Shown here: positions 43,787-56,221 of the stretch, piece by piece
Position numbering within the stretch: the first letter of the stretch is position 1
Layout: the number at the start of each line of letters is the position of its first letter
From: Plotosus lineatus
Lineage: Eukaryota > Chordata > Actinopteri > Siluriformes > Plotosidae
DNA: 64,000 bases
NCBI GenBank assembly: GCA_024760905.1
Contig: CM045729.1
Coordinates: forward strand, 80,126,550 to 80,190,549
Reading direction: 5' to 3'
The notes under the pieces: model-generated
The model's input: only the letters and a program-made list of their open reading frames with translations
What the model was told of the DNA's origin: nothing
The model's database searches: none
Position numbers and translations under genes: made by a program

Positions 43787-44148
43787 CGGAGGGGCAGTGG
43801 TGGTCTAGTGGTATGGGGCGCTGGATTTCTGATTCAAAGGTTGGGGGTTCGAGTCCAACTGTCCACAAGGTTGTCACTGTCCCCCCCCCAGTGTGGCTAA
43901 CTGGGTTATCAAAGGCGGGCCATGTCTCTCACTGTCTATGGTGAGAGGCATGTAAAAGAACCATTGCTGACTTTCGTAAAGAGTAGGCTGCAAAATCGTC
44001 AGCGTGTTTCTGTCACTTGCTAAAAGGGTTGTGACAGGAGGGGCATCCGACGTAAAAACCTCTGCCAGATCAAATGTGCAAATCAGATGAGTCGCTGTGG
44101 CGACTCCCGCATAAAAGGGAAAAAGCCGAAAGGAAGCCAGACAGACAG
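43787..44148 (+). repeat. Type 1 SINE, full length, young, with TSD
   Basis: Flanked by ACTGTTTTT at 43776-43784 and 44149-44157; the paralogous segment at 63115-63135 lacks it (empty site). Head GGTCTAGTGGTATGGGGC and GGTTCGAGTCC. Its tail runs as LINE 5' UTR-like 44025-44084, LINE 3' end-like 44085-44133, then ACAG repeats. This is the clearest example of the composite tail. Confidence 0.92.
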
Positions 44149-44157
44149 ACTGTTTTT

Positions 44158-44664
44158 TGAGGAGATGGTGTGTGTGTGTGTGTGCGCATGTTTACAGACT
44201 GAATTTAAGTAATACACTTACTCAATGTCTGAACCAGTCCCTTCTACACTTGGTGAAGACAGAGCCCACCATGAACATTTCGCAATGTAAAATCCAGTAG
44301 CTCATGCCTGTGTATTTTTTAATTTTCATTTTAATACCAGCCTGTGATTTTTTGAATTCCTGAGAACCAAGGTTGTGAAAAAAGTCTGCTGGAGTCATTT
44401 CACCTTAATATCACATGATTTTAATACATCTTTATTTCAACAGAACACAGTTAATTATTTTATATTACTTTGAGAATTCAGAATAAGTTTCTACCAATAT
44501 TTTCAGTTTTTACTTTATTTTGATTTCCTAGACGAGGTGAGTCGGAATGACGTCATAACACGTTTCACAATGAACGATTCAGTGCACAAATAAACTTTTA
44601 ATCTTCAATATTTCATAAATTAATTGAAATCAAAACAAAACCAGCTCCAACTGATCTGATTCTC
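44158..44664. other. Flank and likely 3' UTR of the TRIM gene
   Basis: 44158-44280 matches 63137-63225. Closer to the gene, TTTATT at 44514-44519 and 44431-44436 reads as AATAAA on the minus strand, about 146 and 229 nt after the stop codon. These are candidate poly(A) signals. Confidence 0.45.
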
Positions 44665-47600
44665 TTACAGAGACTGAAATGGGCGGAGCATTAGAGGAGA
44701 TTCTTTACCATAAATACAGAAAAATGGCAGTAATGTATCAGTGAATGTATGTGTGCAAGTGTGGATGTGTTCATTAGTGAGCGGGTTGGAGAAGGACAGT
44801 TTTCCTCTGTCCCAGTCCAGCCGGACTCGGATCCTCTGGAGTTTCTGTGATACTGACAGGACAATAGATGACTGTAGTGTAGACCCTGCTCCATATTTAC
44901 CATAAAAATTCTCCACAAACCAGATTCCACTACTGGAGAATATCATCCCCTTCCTCTGAGCAGATTCACTCATCACACCCACAAACCACAGTGTACAGTC
45001 TCCAACATCAACATCCCAGCTGTGAGTCCCGGAGTTAAAACCCTCAGAGCCCAGGATACAGTAAACATCATTAAATCTTTCTGGATTATCAGGAAGCTTC
45101 CGTTCCTCATAATTGCATCTCACACTGGTCAGATCATCAGATACGATGAGGTTCGGATGAGCGGTGTTGGGGTCCAGAGTTACAGGTACTGAAAATGCAC
45201 ACAGAAATAAAAAAAAATAGAAACTACGTAGGAAACTCTGAACCTTGAACTCTCTGCTGTGCTTCCTCAGTCTCTCTGCTCAATAAAAACACTAAATGGG
45301 GGGGGGGGGGGTAAATAAATAAATAAATAAATCTTTAATGAAAATGAGCCACAGTCTGATGTTCAAGTTTCAAAATAAACTGTCGACTGCATTCCTGAGG
45401 AACAGAATTAAACAAGAACACTTATTACAACTAAAATAATATATATGTTTTTTTAAATCTAAATACATTTACAAGATAAATATAAGAGTTTTGCTGCTTC
45501 CAGACCACCTCACTGCTGCTGCCTCTACGACCTGAACCTGGATTAAGCAGGTAATTATGATAACAAAACGTGCATTTTTAACACCAAATGATGAAAGTAA
45601 AATAAGTGAAAATCTCCAAGGTTTGGCTTTGAATAGTTCGCCCAAAAAAACCCACACCATAGATACGCACCACAGTATACACCAGGGTTCGGGAACCTTT
45701 TTGACTAAGAGAGCCAAAGTAATAAGAATAATTAATAATAAATAAAACCTAATCCTCTGAGAGCCAAATATATATTTTTAATACCGAGACCACCAATTTT
45801 ATAGTATCATAAGACTCTACATTTACTTTAAGCAACATTGTTAGAATGAACATTCATAAGAAACATACTTCTTACTATGAATGTGACTTCTGGTGCTGCA
45901 TGGTGTTGCTGATAGCTTTGCTGTCTGGTAAATATGTGCTGAGGTTCAGCTTCATGCAGGCGTTTAGGCTTCCATCTATTACACGTGACCGCAGGTTGGT
46001 CTTGATGCTTTTCAGGTGAGAAAGACTGCTCGTGTGTGCATGTGGAGCCAAATATGGCCAATACGACAGGACTCGCACATTGCAGCATGTATGTGACAGG
46101 AAGCACATCCCAAGTTTTGGCAATGAGCTGGTCTGTGGGTTGAAGTTTTTCCCCATGTCTGTCCATTTGTGTTTTGTTTGATAGCTCTGCTTGGCTTCTT
46201 GCACATGAGCTGATCAAAACTAGGGAAATTTATCTCCTTACCCTAAAACAACTCGCACAATCTGTTGCATATAATCCAATAAAATTAGAGCTTCAAGATA
46301 TCAGCCCTGCCCACACATTGGAGTACAGAAAGGATTGGCTCTCCGCTGCATGCCCCAGTGACAAGTGCCATTGAAAATAGATGTATAGCTTTAAATGTGG
46401 AAAATGTTTATGTATTTGTTTTATTTTATGGATTTTTCTGTATTGGTATTTAAAGGACAGCGAAATTACGGGTGACTTATTCTGTTAAAGGCCACCGATG
46501 AGAGCCAGGTACAGTCATCAAAAGAGCCACATCTGCCTCACAAGCCATAGGTTCCCGACCCCGGGTATACACGAACCAAAGGCTTATATAAAAGCAATAG
46601 ACCCCTTAAGTGCACTTTATTAAAAAAAAGAAAAACAGGTGAAGAGATTAAAATTAGAAATTGACACAAGAATGAAAGAAAATTTGGTACTTTCAGTTGC
46701 TTACTGTATTGTACTGTTGCTTCCATCTTCTCCCAGACTCTGAACTGCAGGTTGCTCAGATGCTTTGCCACATCAATCAGTGCTCCTGAAAGCTCCTCTG
46801 GATGCTGCAGTGTGCACTGGGCTCTGTAAACACATTCAGTGCTGCTGTGGGTTTGGATTCAGAAACACAGAATAAGAGAGACAGGAAGCACATCACTCAC
46901 CTTTTCACTGTGGCCTCGTAGTTCTGTAAAACAGCAAAGTAAATATCAGTGGATATGATTGACATTTTTACACCAATGAAATGTGATGCTTCTGACGATG
47001 GAAACAAGTTTAACTTTCTCACAGTATAAATACTGAATAAATGATTCTCACTCGTAAGAACCAGACATCTTCAGCTCTCATTTCCTCTTCTATGGCTCTG
47101 ATTGTGTCTGAAAGATATGACATGTCTCTGCTCAGCTTCTCCAGCTTTTCCTGCATCATCTGATTCTGCTGCTCCTCTTCCTCTCTTAGTTCAGTGATGC
47201 TGATTGCCTCTTCATCTCGTAGAAACCGGTGAAGCTTCTCAAATTCCTCCTTAAGCCGATGCTCTGTGTGTTGGGCCTGAAACTGCAGTGAAGAGGAAAT
47301 CAAATAAAATATAACTCATTATGCAATAATGTAAAATAATTATAATATCAAACCCATGCTATTGATTCTGACCTTTATATGTTCTGCAGTCTGACTCCAG
47401 TTCAGTTTACAGTTTTTAAAGATCTCCAGTTTCTTCTGTAGAGGCTTCAGTGCAGTTTTGAGCTCCTCCTGAAACAAATCCACACACCGTATGCAGACTC
47501 TGGGTTTCAGATCTTATTTTACACATCGTTACCTCACACCACTTTTTATTAGGGATATTTGTCTGTACAATGTTCAGTGTGTTCTTATCATGGTCATTAT

Positions 47601-48003
47601 TTACCTTACAATCTGTTACTGCCTCATCAATGGGGCAGATTTTGTGGTTGGTGTGTTTTCTTGAAATCTGACACACCTCACACACCGGTTGTTGATCGTC
47701 CAGACAGAAGAGTTTGAATTTCTCATTGTGCAGACTGCAGACTGTTTCAGACCCTGATGAAGATCTCTGGCTTCTCTCCTGTAAGAAAGTCTCACACAGG
47801 TTCTTCAAGGCTAGATTTCTGGGAGGTTCAGCCTTGGATGACTTCCTCCTACAAACGGGACATTCTCTGGATCCTTTGGTCTCCCAGAACTTCTCCAAAC
47901 ACACTTTACACACACTGTGACTGCAGCGCAGAAGAACAGGATCCTTGAAGATTTCACAGCACACAGGACAGGAGAAATCCTCCTCTGAGAACTTAGAAGC
48001 CAT
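44665..48003 (-). CDS. TRIM-family protein (RING, B-box, coiled coil, PRY-SPRY)
   Basis: Six exons join to 1392 nt, 463 residues: 48003-47605, 47468-47373, 47282-47052, 46923-46901, 46823-46705, 45188-44665. Every intron starts GT and ends AG, and exon sizes (96, 231, 23, 119 nt) are those usual in fish TRIM genes. Residues 10-55 form a C3HC4 RING (SCPVC, CSHSVC, CPVC); about 88-127 a B-box 2 ([17 protein letters not shown]); about 134-245 the coiled coil ([15 protein letters not shown] and on); about 290-463 PRY-SPRY ([31 protein letters not shown]). Such proteins are predicted ubiquitin E3 ligases, often in innate immunity, with SPRY binding the target. Closest family type is TRIM35/NF7/A33-like; no orthologue is claimed. 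No lesion was seen. A hAT element lies in intron 5. A decayed paralogue lies 16-19 kb away. Confidence 0.9.
45299..45312. repeat. G homopolymer in intron 5
   Basis: A run of about 13 G followed by AAAT repeats, within the last TRIM intron. Confidence 0.9.
45683..46564 (-). mobile_element. hAT transposon remnant with 8-bp TSD
   Basis: The TSD GTATACAC occurs at 45675-45682 and 46565-46572. Ends are CAGGGTTCGGGAACCT and, inverted at the right, CCGGGGTCGGGAACCT. It is 882 bp, a deletion derivative keeping only the transposase C-terminus. It sits in intron 5 of the TRIM gene, opposite no exon, so it should be spliced out. Confidence 0.88.
45875..46204 (-). pseudogene. hAT transposase C-terminal dimerisation region
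   Basis: In the overlapping frames 45828-46217 and 45875-46204 one reads [20 protein letters not shown] and [13 protein letters not shown]. This resembles the CESxFSxLxxIKTxxRxxLTDxxLxxCxxL signature of hAT dimerisation domains. The catalytic DDE residues are absent. A frameshift lies between [12 protein letters not shown] and the rest. Confidence 0.75.
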
Positions 48004-48130
48004 TTTATCTTGTCGTTGTTGTTCTCTCCAGTTGGAATGTTCAGAGTTTCACGTTGCTTAAAAGTAATTACAGTCTGATTTCAGGCTTCTTTGAAGTAAA
48101 ACACACTGCTTTGTAGGTCCAGTTATGAGT

Positions 48131-48524
48131 CACTTCTCACAGTGCTCAGAATGAGACTGATTTCTCCATAAACCGGGAATAAAACGAAACTCAACGGAGC
48201 AGACCACTACAGGCTGGTTATGGAGGACTGCAGTCGCAAACAGTCACTAAAGGCCACATAATGACATTCATCAAAAAAAGTTGGCAAATCCAAAATCTGC
48301 TAAACTCATTAGAATTCACTACACAAAGAGGTAGCCTAAAGTCAGAGTAAATAAAAAACTGCACTTGTACACTTGTGTCTGTAATGTTGGGGTAATGGGA
48401 AATATAGCAATGTCCATCACTCTCCTCTAGATGGAAGCAAAGGGAAAATGTGAGAAAAAAACCTTGATAAAATATGAATTATCAATATAGGAGTTATTGC
48501 AGTTTTACCTGCCTGACTTGCAGT
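48131..48524. other. Upstream flank of the TRIM gene
   Basis: Beyond the 130 bp shared with the paralogue fragment no promoter element is recognised by eye. No TATA box is obvious. Confidence 0.3.
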
Positions 48525-50893
48525 CTTTTCTTCTCCTTTCGGCTTTTCCCTTCAGGGGTGGCCACAGCAAATCATCTGTCTCCATCTCACCCTATCCTTT
48601 GCAGCTTCTCTTACACCAACTACCTTCATGTCCTCCTTCACCACATCCATGAATCCTCTCTTTCGTCTTCGTCTAGGCCTTCTGCTTGTAGTTCCAGCCT
48701 CAGCATCCTACTACCAATATATGCCTTATCCCTCCTCTGTACATGTCCAAACCATCTCAATCTAGCCTCTCTGACTTTATCTGCAAAACGTCTTACATGT
48801 GCCGTCCTTCTGATGTGCTCATTCCTGATCCTATCCATCCTCCTTACTCCCAAAGAGAACCTCAACATTTTCATCTCTGCTACCTCCAGCTCTGCCTCCT
48901 GTCTTTTCCTCAGGGACACCATTTCTAAACCATACAATGCCGCTGTCTTAAGCACCGTATTGTACACTTTCTTTTCATTCTTGCCAATACCTTCCTATCA
49001 CACATCACACTGGACGCTTTTCTCCAACCATTCCAACCAGCCTGCACACGCTTCACCTCTTTTCCACACTCTCTATTGCTCTGGATTGTTGAGCCTAAGT
49101 ACTTAAAATCCTCCACCTTCCCCATCTTTGCTCCCTGTAACCTCACCATTCCTCTTGGGTCCTTGTCATTCATACACATGTATTCTGTCTTACTGAGGCT
49201 AACCTTCATTCCCCACCTTTCCAGGGCATACCTCCACCTCTAGATTTTCCTGCACTTGTTCACTGCTCTCACTACAGATCACAATGTCATCTTCAAACAT
49301 CATAGGCCATGGAATTTTTTGTCTAACCTCATCTGTCAGTCTGTCCATCACCATAGCAAACAAGAAGGGGCTCAGAGCTGACCCTTGATGCAGTCCCACC
49401 TCCACCTTGAACTCTTCTATCACACTGACAGCACACCTCACCACTGTCTTACACCACTCTAACATACTTCTCTGCCACTCCAGATTTCCTCATGCAATAC
49501 CACAGTTCCTCTCTAGGCACCCTGTCATTTGCTTTCTCCATATCCACAAAGGCACAATTCGGCTCCTTCGGACCTTCTCTGACCTTTATTGACATCCTCA
49601 AGGCAAACACTGCATCTGTGGTGCTCTTTCTTGGCATGAAACCAAACTGTTGTTCACAAATGCTGACCTATGCCCTTAGTCTAGCTTCCACTATTCTTTC
49701 CCATAACTTGATCGTATGACTTATCAACTTTATCCCTCTGTAGTTGCCACACATCTGCACATCTCCCTTGTTCTTAAAAATGGGCACCATCACACTTCTC
49801 CTCCATTCCTCTGCCATCCTCTCACTCTCTAAGACCTTGTTGACTGTTCTTGTCAGGAAATCTACTGCTACCCTCCTAGACACTTCCATACCTCCACCAG
49901 TATGTCATCAGGACCAACTGCCTTTCCACCCTTCATCCTGTTCAATGCCCTCCTAACTTACTAATCTTTGCTACTTCCTGGTCGTCAACGGTCACCTTTT
50001 TTCCTCTCTCATTTTCTTCATTTCACCAGCTCTTCAAAGTACTCTTTCCATCTTCCCAGCACACTTCTGCCATCAGTCATACATTTTCCTCTCCATCCTT
50101 TATCACCAAGTTGCTGCATGTCCTTCCCATCTCTATTTCTCTGCTGTGCCAACCTGTATAAATCATTGCCTCCCTCTTTACTTTCCAACCGAGCATACAA
50201 GTCATCATATGCCTTCTGTTTGTCCTTTGCCACCGCTACCTTCGCCTTATGCCGTGTCTCCCTGTACTCCTGTTTACTCTCTTCATTCTCTCAATGTCCC
50301 CCTTCTTCGCTAACCTCTTCCTTTGTACACACTCCTGCACTTCCTCATTCCACCACCAAATCTCCTCATCTACCCTTCTTCCAGATGACACACAGAGTAT
50401 TCCCTGACTTGTCTCCCTGATCACATTAGCTGTAGTTGTCCAGTCATCTGGAAGCACTTCCTGACCACCTAAAGCCCGTTTTAACTCCTCCTTGAACACA
50501 ATCTGACACCCTTTCTTTGTCAGCTTCCACCACTTTGTCTTCTGCTCTGCCTTTGCATTCTTCTCCTTCATCACCATCAGCATCATCCTGCACACCACCA
50601 TCCTATGCTGTTTGGCAACACTCTTACCCACTACTACTTTGCAGTCACTAACTTTCTTCAAATTACATCACCTGCACAATATGTAGTCCACTTGTGTGCT
50701 CCTATCTCCGCTTTTATAAGTCACCATATGCTCCTGTCTCTTCTGAAAGAAAGTATTCACCACAGCCATTTCCATCCTTTTTGCAAAATCTACCAACATC
50801 TGTCCTTCTGCATTTCCGTCCTGGATACCAAACCTGCTCATCACTTCCTCGTCCCCTCTATTTCCTGCACCAACATGTCCATTGAAGTCTGCA
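48525..50893 (-). mobile_element. RTE-like LINE copy I, 5'-truncated
   Basis: Runs from the 3' tail at 48525 to the endonuclease box (GADFNGHVG region) at 50893, where a SINE abuts. Frames: 50236-50661 (linker), 50018-50233, 49668-49889 (FKNKGDVQMCGNYRGIKL), 49449-49637, 49199-49465 ([25 protein letters not shown]), 48925-49209 and 48638-48967. In the catalytic box FADD has become FEDD. At least seven frame breaks. No TSD is visible. Confidence 0.88.
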
Positions 50894-50897
50894 TTGA

Positions 50898-51237
50898 AGT
50901 TTCTGTAACCACTTAATCCTACTTAGGGATGCGGGGAGGCTGGCTTGGCTGGGATCCCAGCCAACTCCAGGCAAGGGTCACCTCCATGCAAGGGCAGAGT
51001 ACACCCTGGACAGCTCACCAGAAACACCAGCCTACTCTTGTCCAAAATCAGCAATGGTTATTTTACATGCCTCATAACATAGACAGTGAGAGACATGGCT
51101 GGCCTTTGATAACCCAGTTAGCTGCACTGGGGGGGGGGGGGGGGGCATTGACAACCTTGTGGAGAGTGGGACTCGAACCCCCAACCTTATGATCAGCGAT
51201 CCAGTGGCCTATACTACTAGGCCACCACTGCTCTGAA
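50898..51237 (-). repeat. Type 2 SINE, near full length
   Basis: On the minus strand: head GGCCTAGTAGTATAGGCC with GGTTCGAGTCCC, a 17-base C run, body, then GAGCTGTCCAGGGTGTACTC and GGATTAAGTGGTTACAGAAA. The body is shorter than in the 6134-6478 copy. Confidence 0.8.
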
Positions 51238-52335
51238 AATAATGTTTTCTGCACAAGTGAAAATGTCAAACACTGTTGGACAATATTTAGTCTAATTAGA
51301 AATAATTTTCTCAAAACAACATGGCACTGTGTGGGACATCTCAGATGTGTGGATTCTTGGCAATAGTTAATTTCTGGACATGGTGACCAAAACAGACTTC
51401 TGAGTGTAAAACACTGCACACATAATTTATCATCATACAGCCTGCCAGATTATCAAAAGACCCCAATTATGGGTCAGCGGTGATTTAGACTAATGGTATC
51501 CCAAACATCATCCACTAGACAGTGAAATACATTTAGTAGGAAGTGGCAAAGCCTTTCACCAAGCCCTGTCACGGTCCTTAGAGAGATCCTGACCATTCCA
51601 AGTCTCCCTGAGGAAATGAATTACATTACACCGTTTGTTAATCCAATCAAGGCCCATGGGCAACTCACCCCACACGGTCCAAGCTATAGCCAAAAGGACG
51701 GTCACCAACAAAAGATCATAATTCAACACAGTAGCATTCCACTTACGCTAATGAGCTGCAATGGGGATTGCTTACATTACTTTAAGGTTGTTTACTTACT
51801 CACTTTCTTATAGAAGCACTCTGTCAGCCATTTGTCTGCTATGTTCATCAGGGGAAGCCATCAAATATGTCTTGCATTGTGAGTTTTGAGCACTAGCACC
51901 CCCCATCCCCAGAACTGATTGCATCAGTTTTCATGTGTAGAAAATATGACTATGCAATATTGTGTACAGTGCATATTCCAATTCACATTAAAAAAAAAAC
52001 AAAGCTTGGTGCGATCACAAAGTCTATGTGGCAGTAAAATTGAGTTCCCTCTGCAGACAGAGAGAAGTCAGGTAAGACCAACCAGTGGTGGGCCATCAGG
52101 GCCAGCAAGGCCTTTTGTGCTGGTCTAAACACTACCAGTAGCACTGACCTACATTTACAACTTCAATTCTAGTACTTGTTCCATGAAATTGTACTAAATT
52201 ATTCCCACCAGTCTATTCATTTCTTCGGGTGTCTCTTGGCTGCGCTGCTTCCAGTATGTGTATGTTAATTTTTTTTGTCCAATAAGATTGAAGCTGCTAT
52301 GTGCTGCCATATCAATCTAATCAACTCAGAAAAAA
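51238..52335. other. Unassigned sequence
   Basis: No gene recognised. CAGTGGTGGGCCATCAGGGC at 52083-52102 looks like the end of a DNA transposon, but no partner end was found. A poly-A run (52328-52345) precedes the next LINE. Confidence 0.3.
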
Positions 52336-53886
52336 AAAAAAAAAAAGTTGTGTCTAAATATAGAAGAAATATCTTTGGAAAAACATGAATACATGGCCAA
52401 ACTGCTAGAGACACACAAGATCAACATTGCCCTTGTCCAAGAAACCCACCACAACAACAATGCCCCGTCATCCAGATATACTATCCCTGGATATTCAGTC
52501 ATTAACAGGAAAAATCACCCAAGATATGGCATTGCTATATATGTGAGAAAACCAGATCAGGTGATTGACCTTGCTGGTAGCACAGGAGAAAATGGTACAC
52601 AAAGATCATGCATCAAACTTGGAGACACAGAAATACATAACATCTTCAAACCTCCTTGCTTGGAAATGGACTAATCCTCCATTGAAGCAATAAATCACCC
52701 AGCAATGATCATAGGAGACTTCAAGAGCCAGCACAATGACTGCGGATACCTAAATAATGATCAAGCAGGAAATGAGGTGAGCCAGTGGGCGGAGCTTTTT
52801 AATGTAACCCTTCTCTCCAACCCTAAAGACAAAGGCACTCTCAAATCAGTATGCTGGAAGAAACAATACATGCCAGATCTTATTTTTGTCTCACGAAACA
52901 GGAAGGAAAATGTACAAGCAATAAGAGACGTCCTGACTGACTTTCCTCAGAGCCAACATCGCCCGACTTTCGTCACCACAGGTATCTCCATCCCAAAAAT
53001 TACAGCAATACCCAAGCCATGGTGAAATTTTAGAAAAGCTGACTGGGAAGCCTACAAAAATGACATTGACAAAACATGCCGAATAATAAAGTCCACCACT
53101 GACAACATTCACCGATTCACAAAACTTATCATGAGTACAGAGAAGAAACACATACCGAGGGGAGACAGAAAACAACACATACTCTATTGGTTAAAACACA
53201 GTCAAAACCTTCTTGAAGAGTATGAAAGAACTCAAGATCAAAACGCTGCAGAGGAAATTGAGTCATTACAAGAGCATCGCAAAGAAAGATGGGTGGAAGT
53301 TGTCGAGAATATGAACTCCACCCACTCTAGCAGACAAGCCTGGCAAACAATCAAAAAGCTTGACCCTGACTCTCGTCCTACAGAATCAGCCCACCTTATT
53401 TCTCCAGATTAAATAGCTAAAGAAATAAAAGAGAGAGGAAAACACATATTAAATCAACAATTTGAAAAACAGATTAGACAAGAATACAAAACAAGTATGA
53501 CAACCTAAGGAAGTGCTGGACTTTTTCTTAGTGCTCTAATTACACATAAAGAAATGGCAGAGGCTATTGAATGCATTAAAAATGGTAAGGCATCTGGTAT
53601 CGATGGAATCTACCCAGACATGACAACACATGTGGGATACTATGCAATAGAATGGCTACCTTCAGTAATGACTGGCATCATGGAAAGACACTTATCCTAA
53701 AATATGGAAACATGCCAGATTGTCACCATTTAGAAACCAGGGAAACCAGCCACAGAACCATCAAGCTACAGACCTATACCACTGATCTGCTGTCTATGCA
53801 AGTTGTTAGAGAGAATCATTCTCACAAGGATCACACCTTATATAGACCCATTCATACCAGTGCAGCAAGCAGGTTTTGGACCACAA
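52336..53886 (+). mobile_element. Jockey-like LINE copy 2, cut by DIRS element
   Basis: Same family as the element at 1-2300. The endonuclease is in 52348-52674 (LLETHKINIALVQETHHNNN, SVINRKNHPRYGIAIYV) and 52705-53025 (MIIGDFKSQHNDCGYL, MPDLIFVSRN). The linker is in 53131-53412 and RT beginnings near 53560-53880. GDFN has become GDFK in the endonuclease. Homology ends at CCACAA (53886), where the DIRS-like terminal repeat begins. Confidence 0.78.
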
Positions 53887-54229
53887 TAGCATGCACAGAA
53901 TATCAGGTTTTAGAATGTAGAAATATGATTTCATATTTCCCAGCTAGGGTGGGCATGTAATCCCTCAGTACTTCATAGGTCGGTGGAATTACAATCAAAT
54001 ATCAACTTACAGGTAAGTCTCATTTAATTGTGTATTTCCACCTTCCTATTCCATCCTATCAGGAATATGTGAGATATTTAGAGTGAAATCACATTTCCAT
54101 CAATTTCATCAAGCCCAATCTAAGTTCAATATGTCACATTTATTTTGTGAAAATGCACAAGTTAACTCAGTCACATAAGTAAACATTCCTGATAATTCAG
54201 GAAAACGTGCAAAGCTTATAGCGAGATGG

Positions 54230-55200
54230 TCAAATACCACCATTGGCTACATAATTTAAAAGAGCACTACACAAACTACTGTCATGAGAAGCTGGTTTGT
54301 TATAAAACTGTCTGAACACGCATTCACTGCTCCAACCTGCCGTCCGTAGAACAGTTTGAATCGGCACAGTGAAGGCTAATGCTGCACTAGTAGAGGCTGA
54401 TCTTACACTGTGTGGTTTGAATATTGACATATCAATACCTGCACTTTTGAGAACAAACTTTATACATCTACTTACAGTGTCTTTGCTCACTTTTTTGTAA
54501 GGACTAGTAATGCTTATGAATAAAGCTGTCTCGTCTCCTCTGAGGTCGCGGGTCATATCCAGATATAGCTTCATCACACTGTAATGCCCAGTCTCTAATC
54601 AGGCGTATAGCTCTGGAGACAGAGTTCACCTTGGTGAAAACCAGTTCGAGTCTGTTTGAGGAGATCCCCAAATCTAATTTTAACACAATCATCTGAAATA
54701 TCGACATTTCTAATGTCAATGAAATGGAGGGCCTGATAAAAGCAGGGTAAGCATGGCCAACTTAAGTGTCAATCCTTTTCACAAATCACAGGTCAATTGA
54801 TCTCTCAAGTACAACCACACATGATGTACATTCCAATTGGCATTATATCTAGGTAGGGCAGGTCTGATATTAAAAATGCCCCTCAGGAATCTGATCACTA
54901 GTGGATGTTTTCCAAAGGGAGTATCTCCAACAGTTATTAAATTCGATACATTTGATCTAGCTGTATTAATTGCAGAGTATCCAAGACCAGAGTCATATAA
55001 CACTGACATGAAATGTAAAGCCTAACTTAAAGGTGGTGAAAGGGGATCAACACCCTTTGCACTGCAAAAACACAACTACTTTCGGTAATATGTCCCATAT
55101 TGCTGGTGTGTTGAATGTCTCCATGACTGCAGGATAATGTTTGTAACTGATGGTGAAAGGCCCTGACTTTCCAAGCTTTCCCTGATAGCCTGAACGCTGC
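54230..55200 (-). pseudogene. DIRS-like tyrosine recombinase
   Basis: N-terminal SAM-like part IRESLESQGLSPSVTNIILQ and SWRHSTHQQYGTYYRK near 55200-55078, middle part LITVGDTPFGKHPLVIRFLR in 54779-55009, and catalytic C-terminus in 54230-54577: FKPHSVRSASTSAA (H-x2-R), GWSSECVFRQFYNKP (the Tyr nucleophile). The first catalytic Arg should lie in the frame-shifted segment 54504-54719. The enzyme recombines the circular cDNA into the genome. Confidence 0.83.
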
Positions 55201-55559
55201 TAGTTTGAGTTTCTTGTGGAGTGGATGTCAAAACTGTGGCCGGTTGAGGAGTCATAACAGGGATTGAGATTTTGGCAGCAATCTTGAACAGTCTATTGAC
55301 AATTCCAGTAACTTTGTAAACCAATTTTAAGTTGCCCATATCGGTGCCACCATGAGCACCTCTGCCTCTTCGTTGATTACTTTGTGCAGGACTCTGACAA
55401 TCACACTGAAAGGGTAAAAATATGTAGTCATAAGAATTTCCCCAAAACACAGTAAAAGCATCAACACCTTCTGCACCAGGGTCAGGGTACCAAGATATGT
55501 ATCTGTTCAATTGTATATTTAGTCTGGAAGCAAACACATCTCTATCTGGCTTCCCAAAC

Positions 55560-56164
55560 ACATCACACATTCGTGTAAACACCTGTTCATTTAAGATCCA
55601 TTCTTTTGTCATCTGGGAACTTCCTTGAACACTCATCTGCTTCATAATTACACACCCCAGGTAAATGAGCAGCAGACAACCAAATATTCCTGTCAATGGC
55701 CCATAGCCACAGTTCCCTACTGACACTGTTACATCCAACCTTCATCCCACCCATATTGTTAATATAGGACATGTTGTATTATCTAACCTGATATGAATAT
55801 CTGTCTGGGATGGAAAGAAAGTTTGTACACAGAAGAAGGCTGCCTTTAATTCCAAAATATTGATATGAAGTTCACTTTCTTCAGCAGACCATAAACCCCT
55901 AGTACTAGTTTGATCACAGTCTTTCACTCCTCCCCAACCAATTTTTGATGCATCAGTCTTAACTACCACGTCTGGCTGAGGAACCTGAATTGGTTTGGGG
56001 CAATTGCCTGTATTTTTTATCCACCAAGTCAAATCATTCACACAATCTGAATCAAGCAACACTGTGGAGTCAAAATTGCCTTCAGATAATTTCAAGCTAT
56101 GATTTTTGAGAATTTCAATTAGTTTGGAGAAAACAGGAGCATGTTTCATTCCTTGTGCAGCCAC
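55560..56164 (-). pseudogene. DIRS-like RNase H
   Basis: VVKTDASKIGWGG (first Asp), HINILELKAAFFCV (Glu), IHIRLDNTT (second Asp) in 55742-56164, then HLPGVCNYEADECSRKF (the last Asp and Ser-Arg) and EWILNEQVFTRMCDVFGKPD in 55587-55772 and 55076-55738. One frameshift lies near 55760. It degrades RNA in the RNA-DNA hybrid during replication. Confidence 0.82.
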
Positions 56165-56221
56165 ATTTTATTGACCAATCAAAACAGCCAAATCTCTGAT
56201 GATGACTAGTTCATCGTTTAG

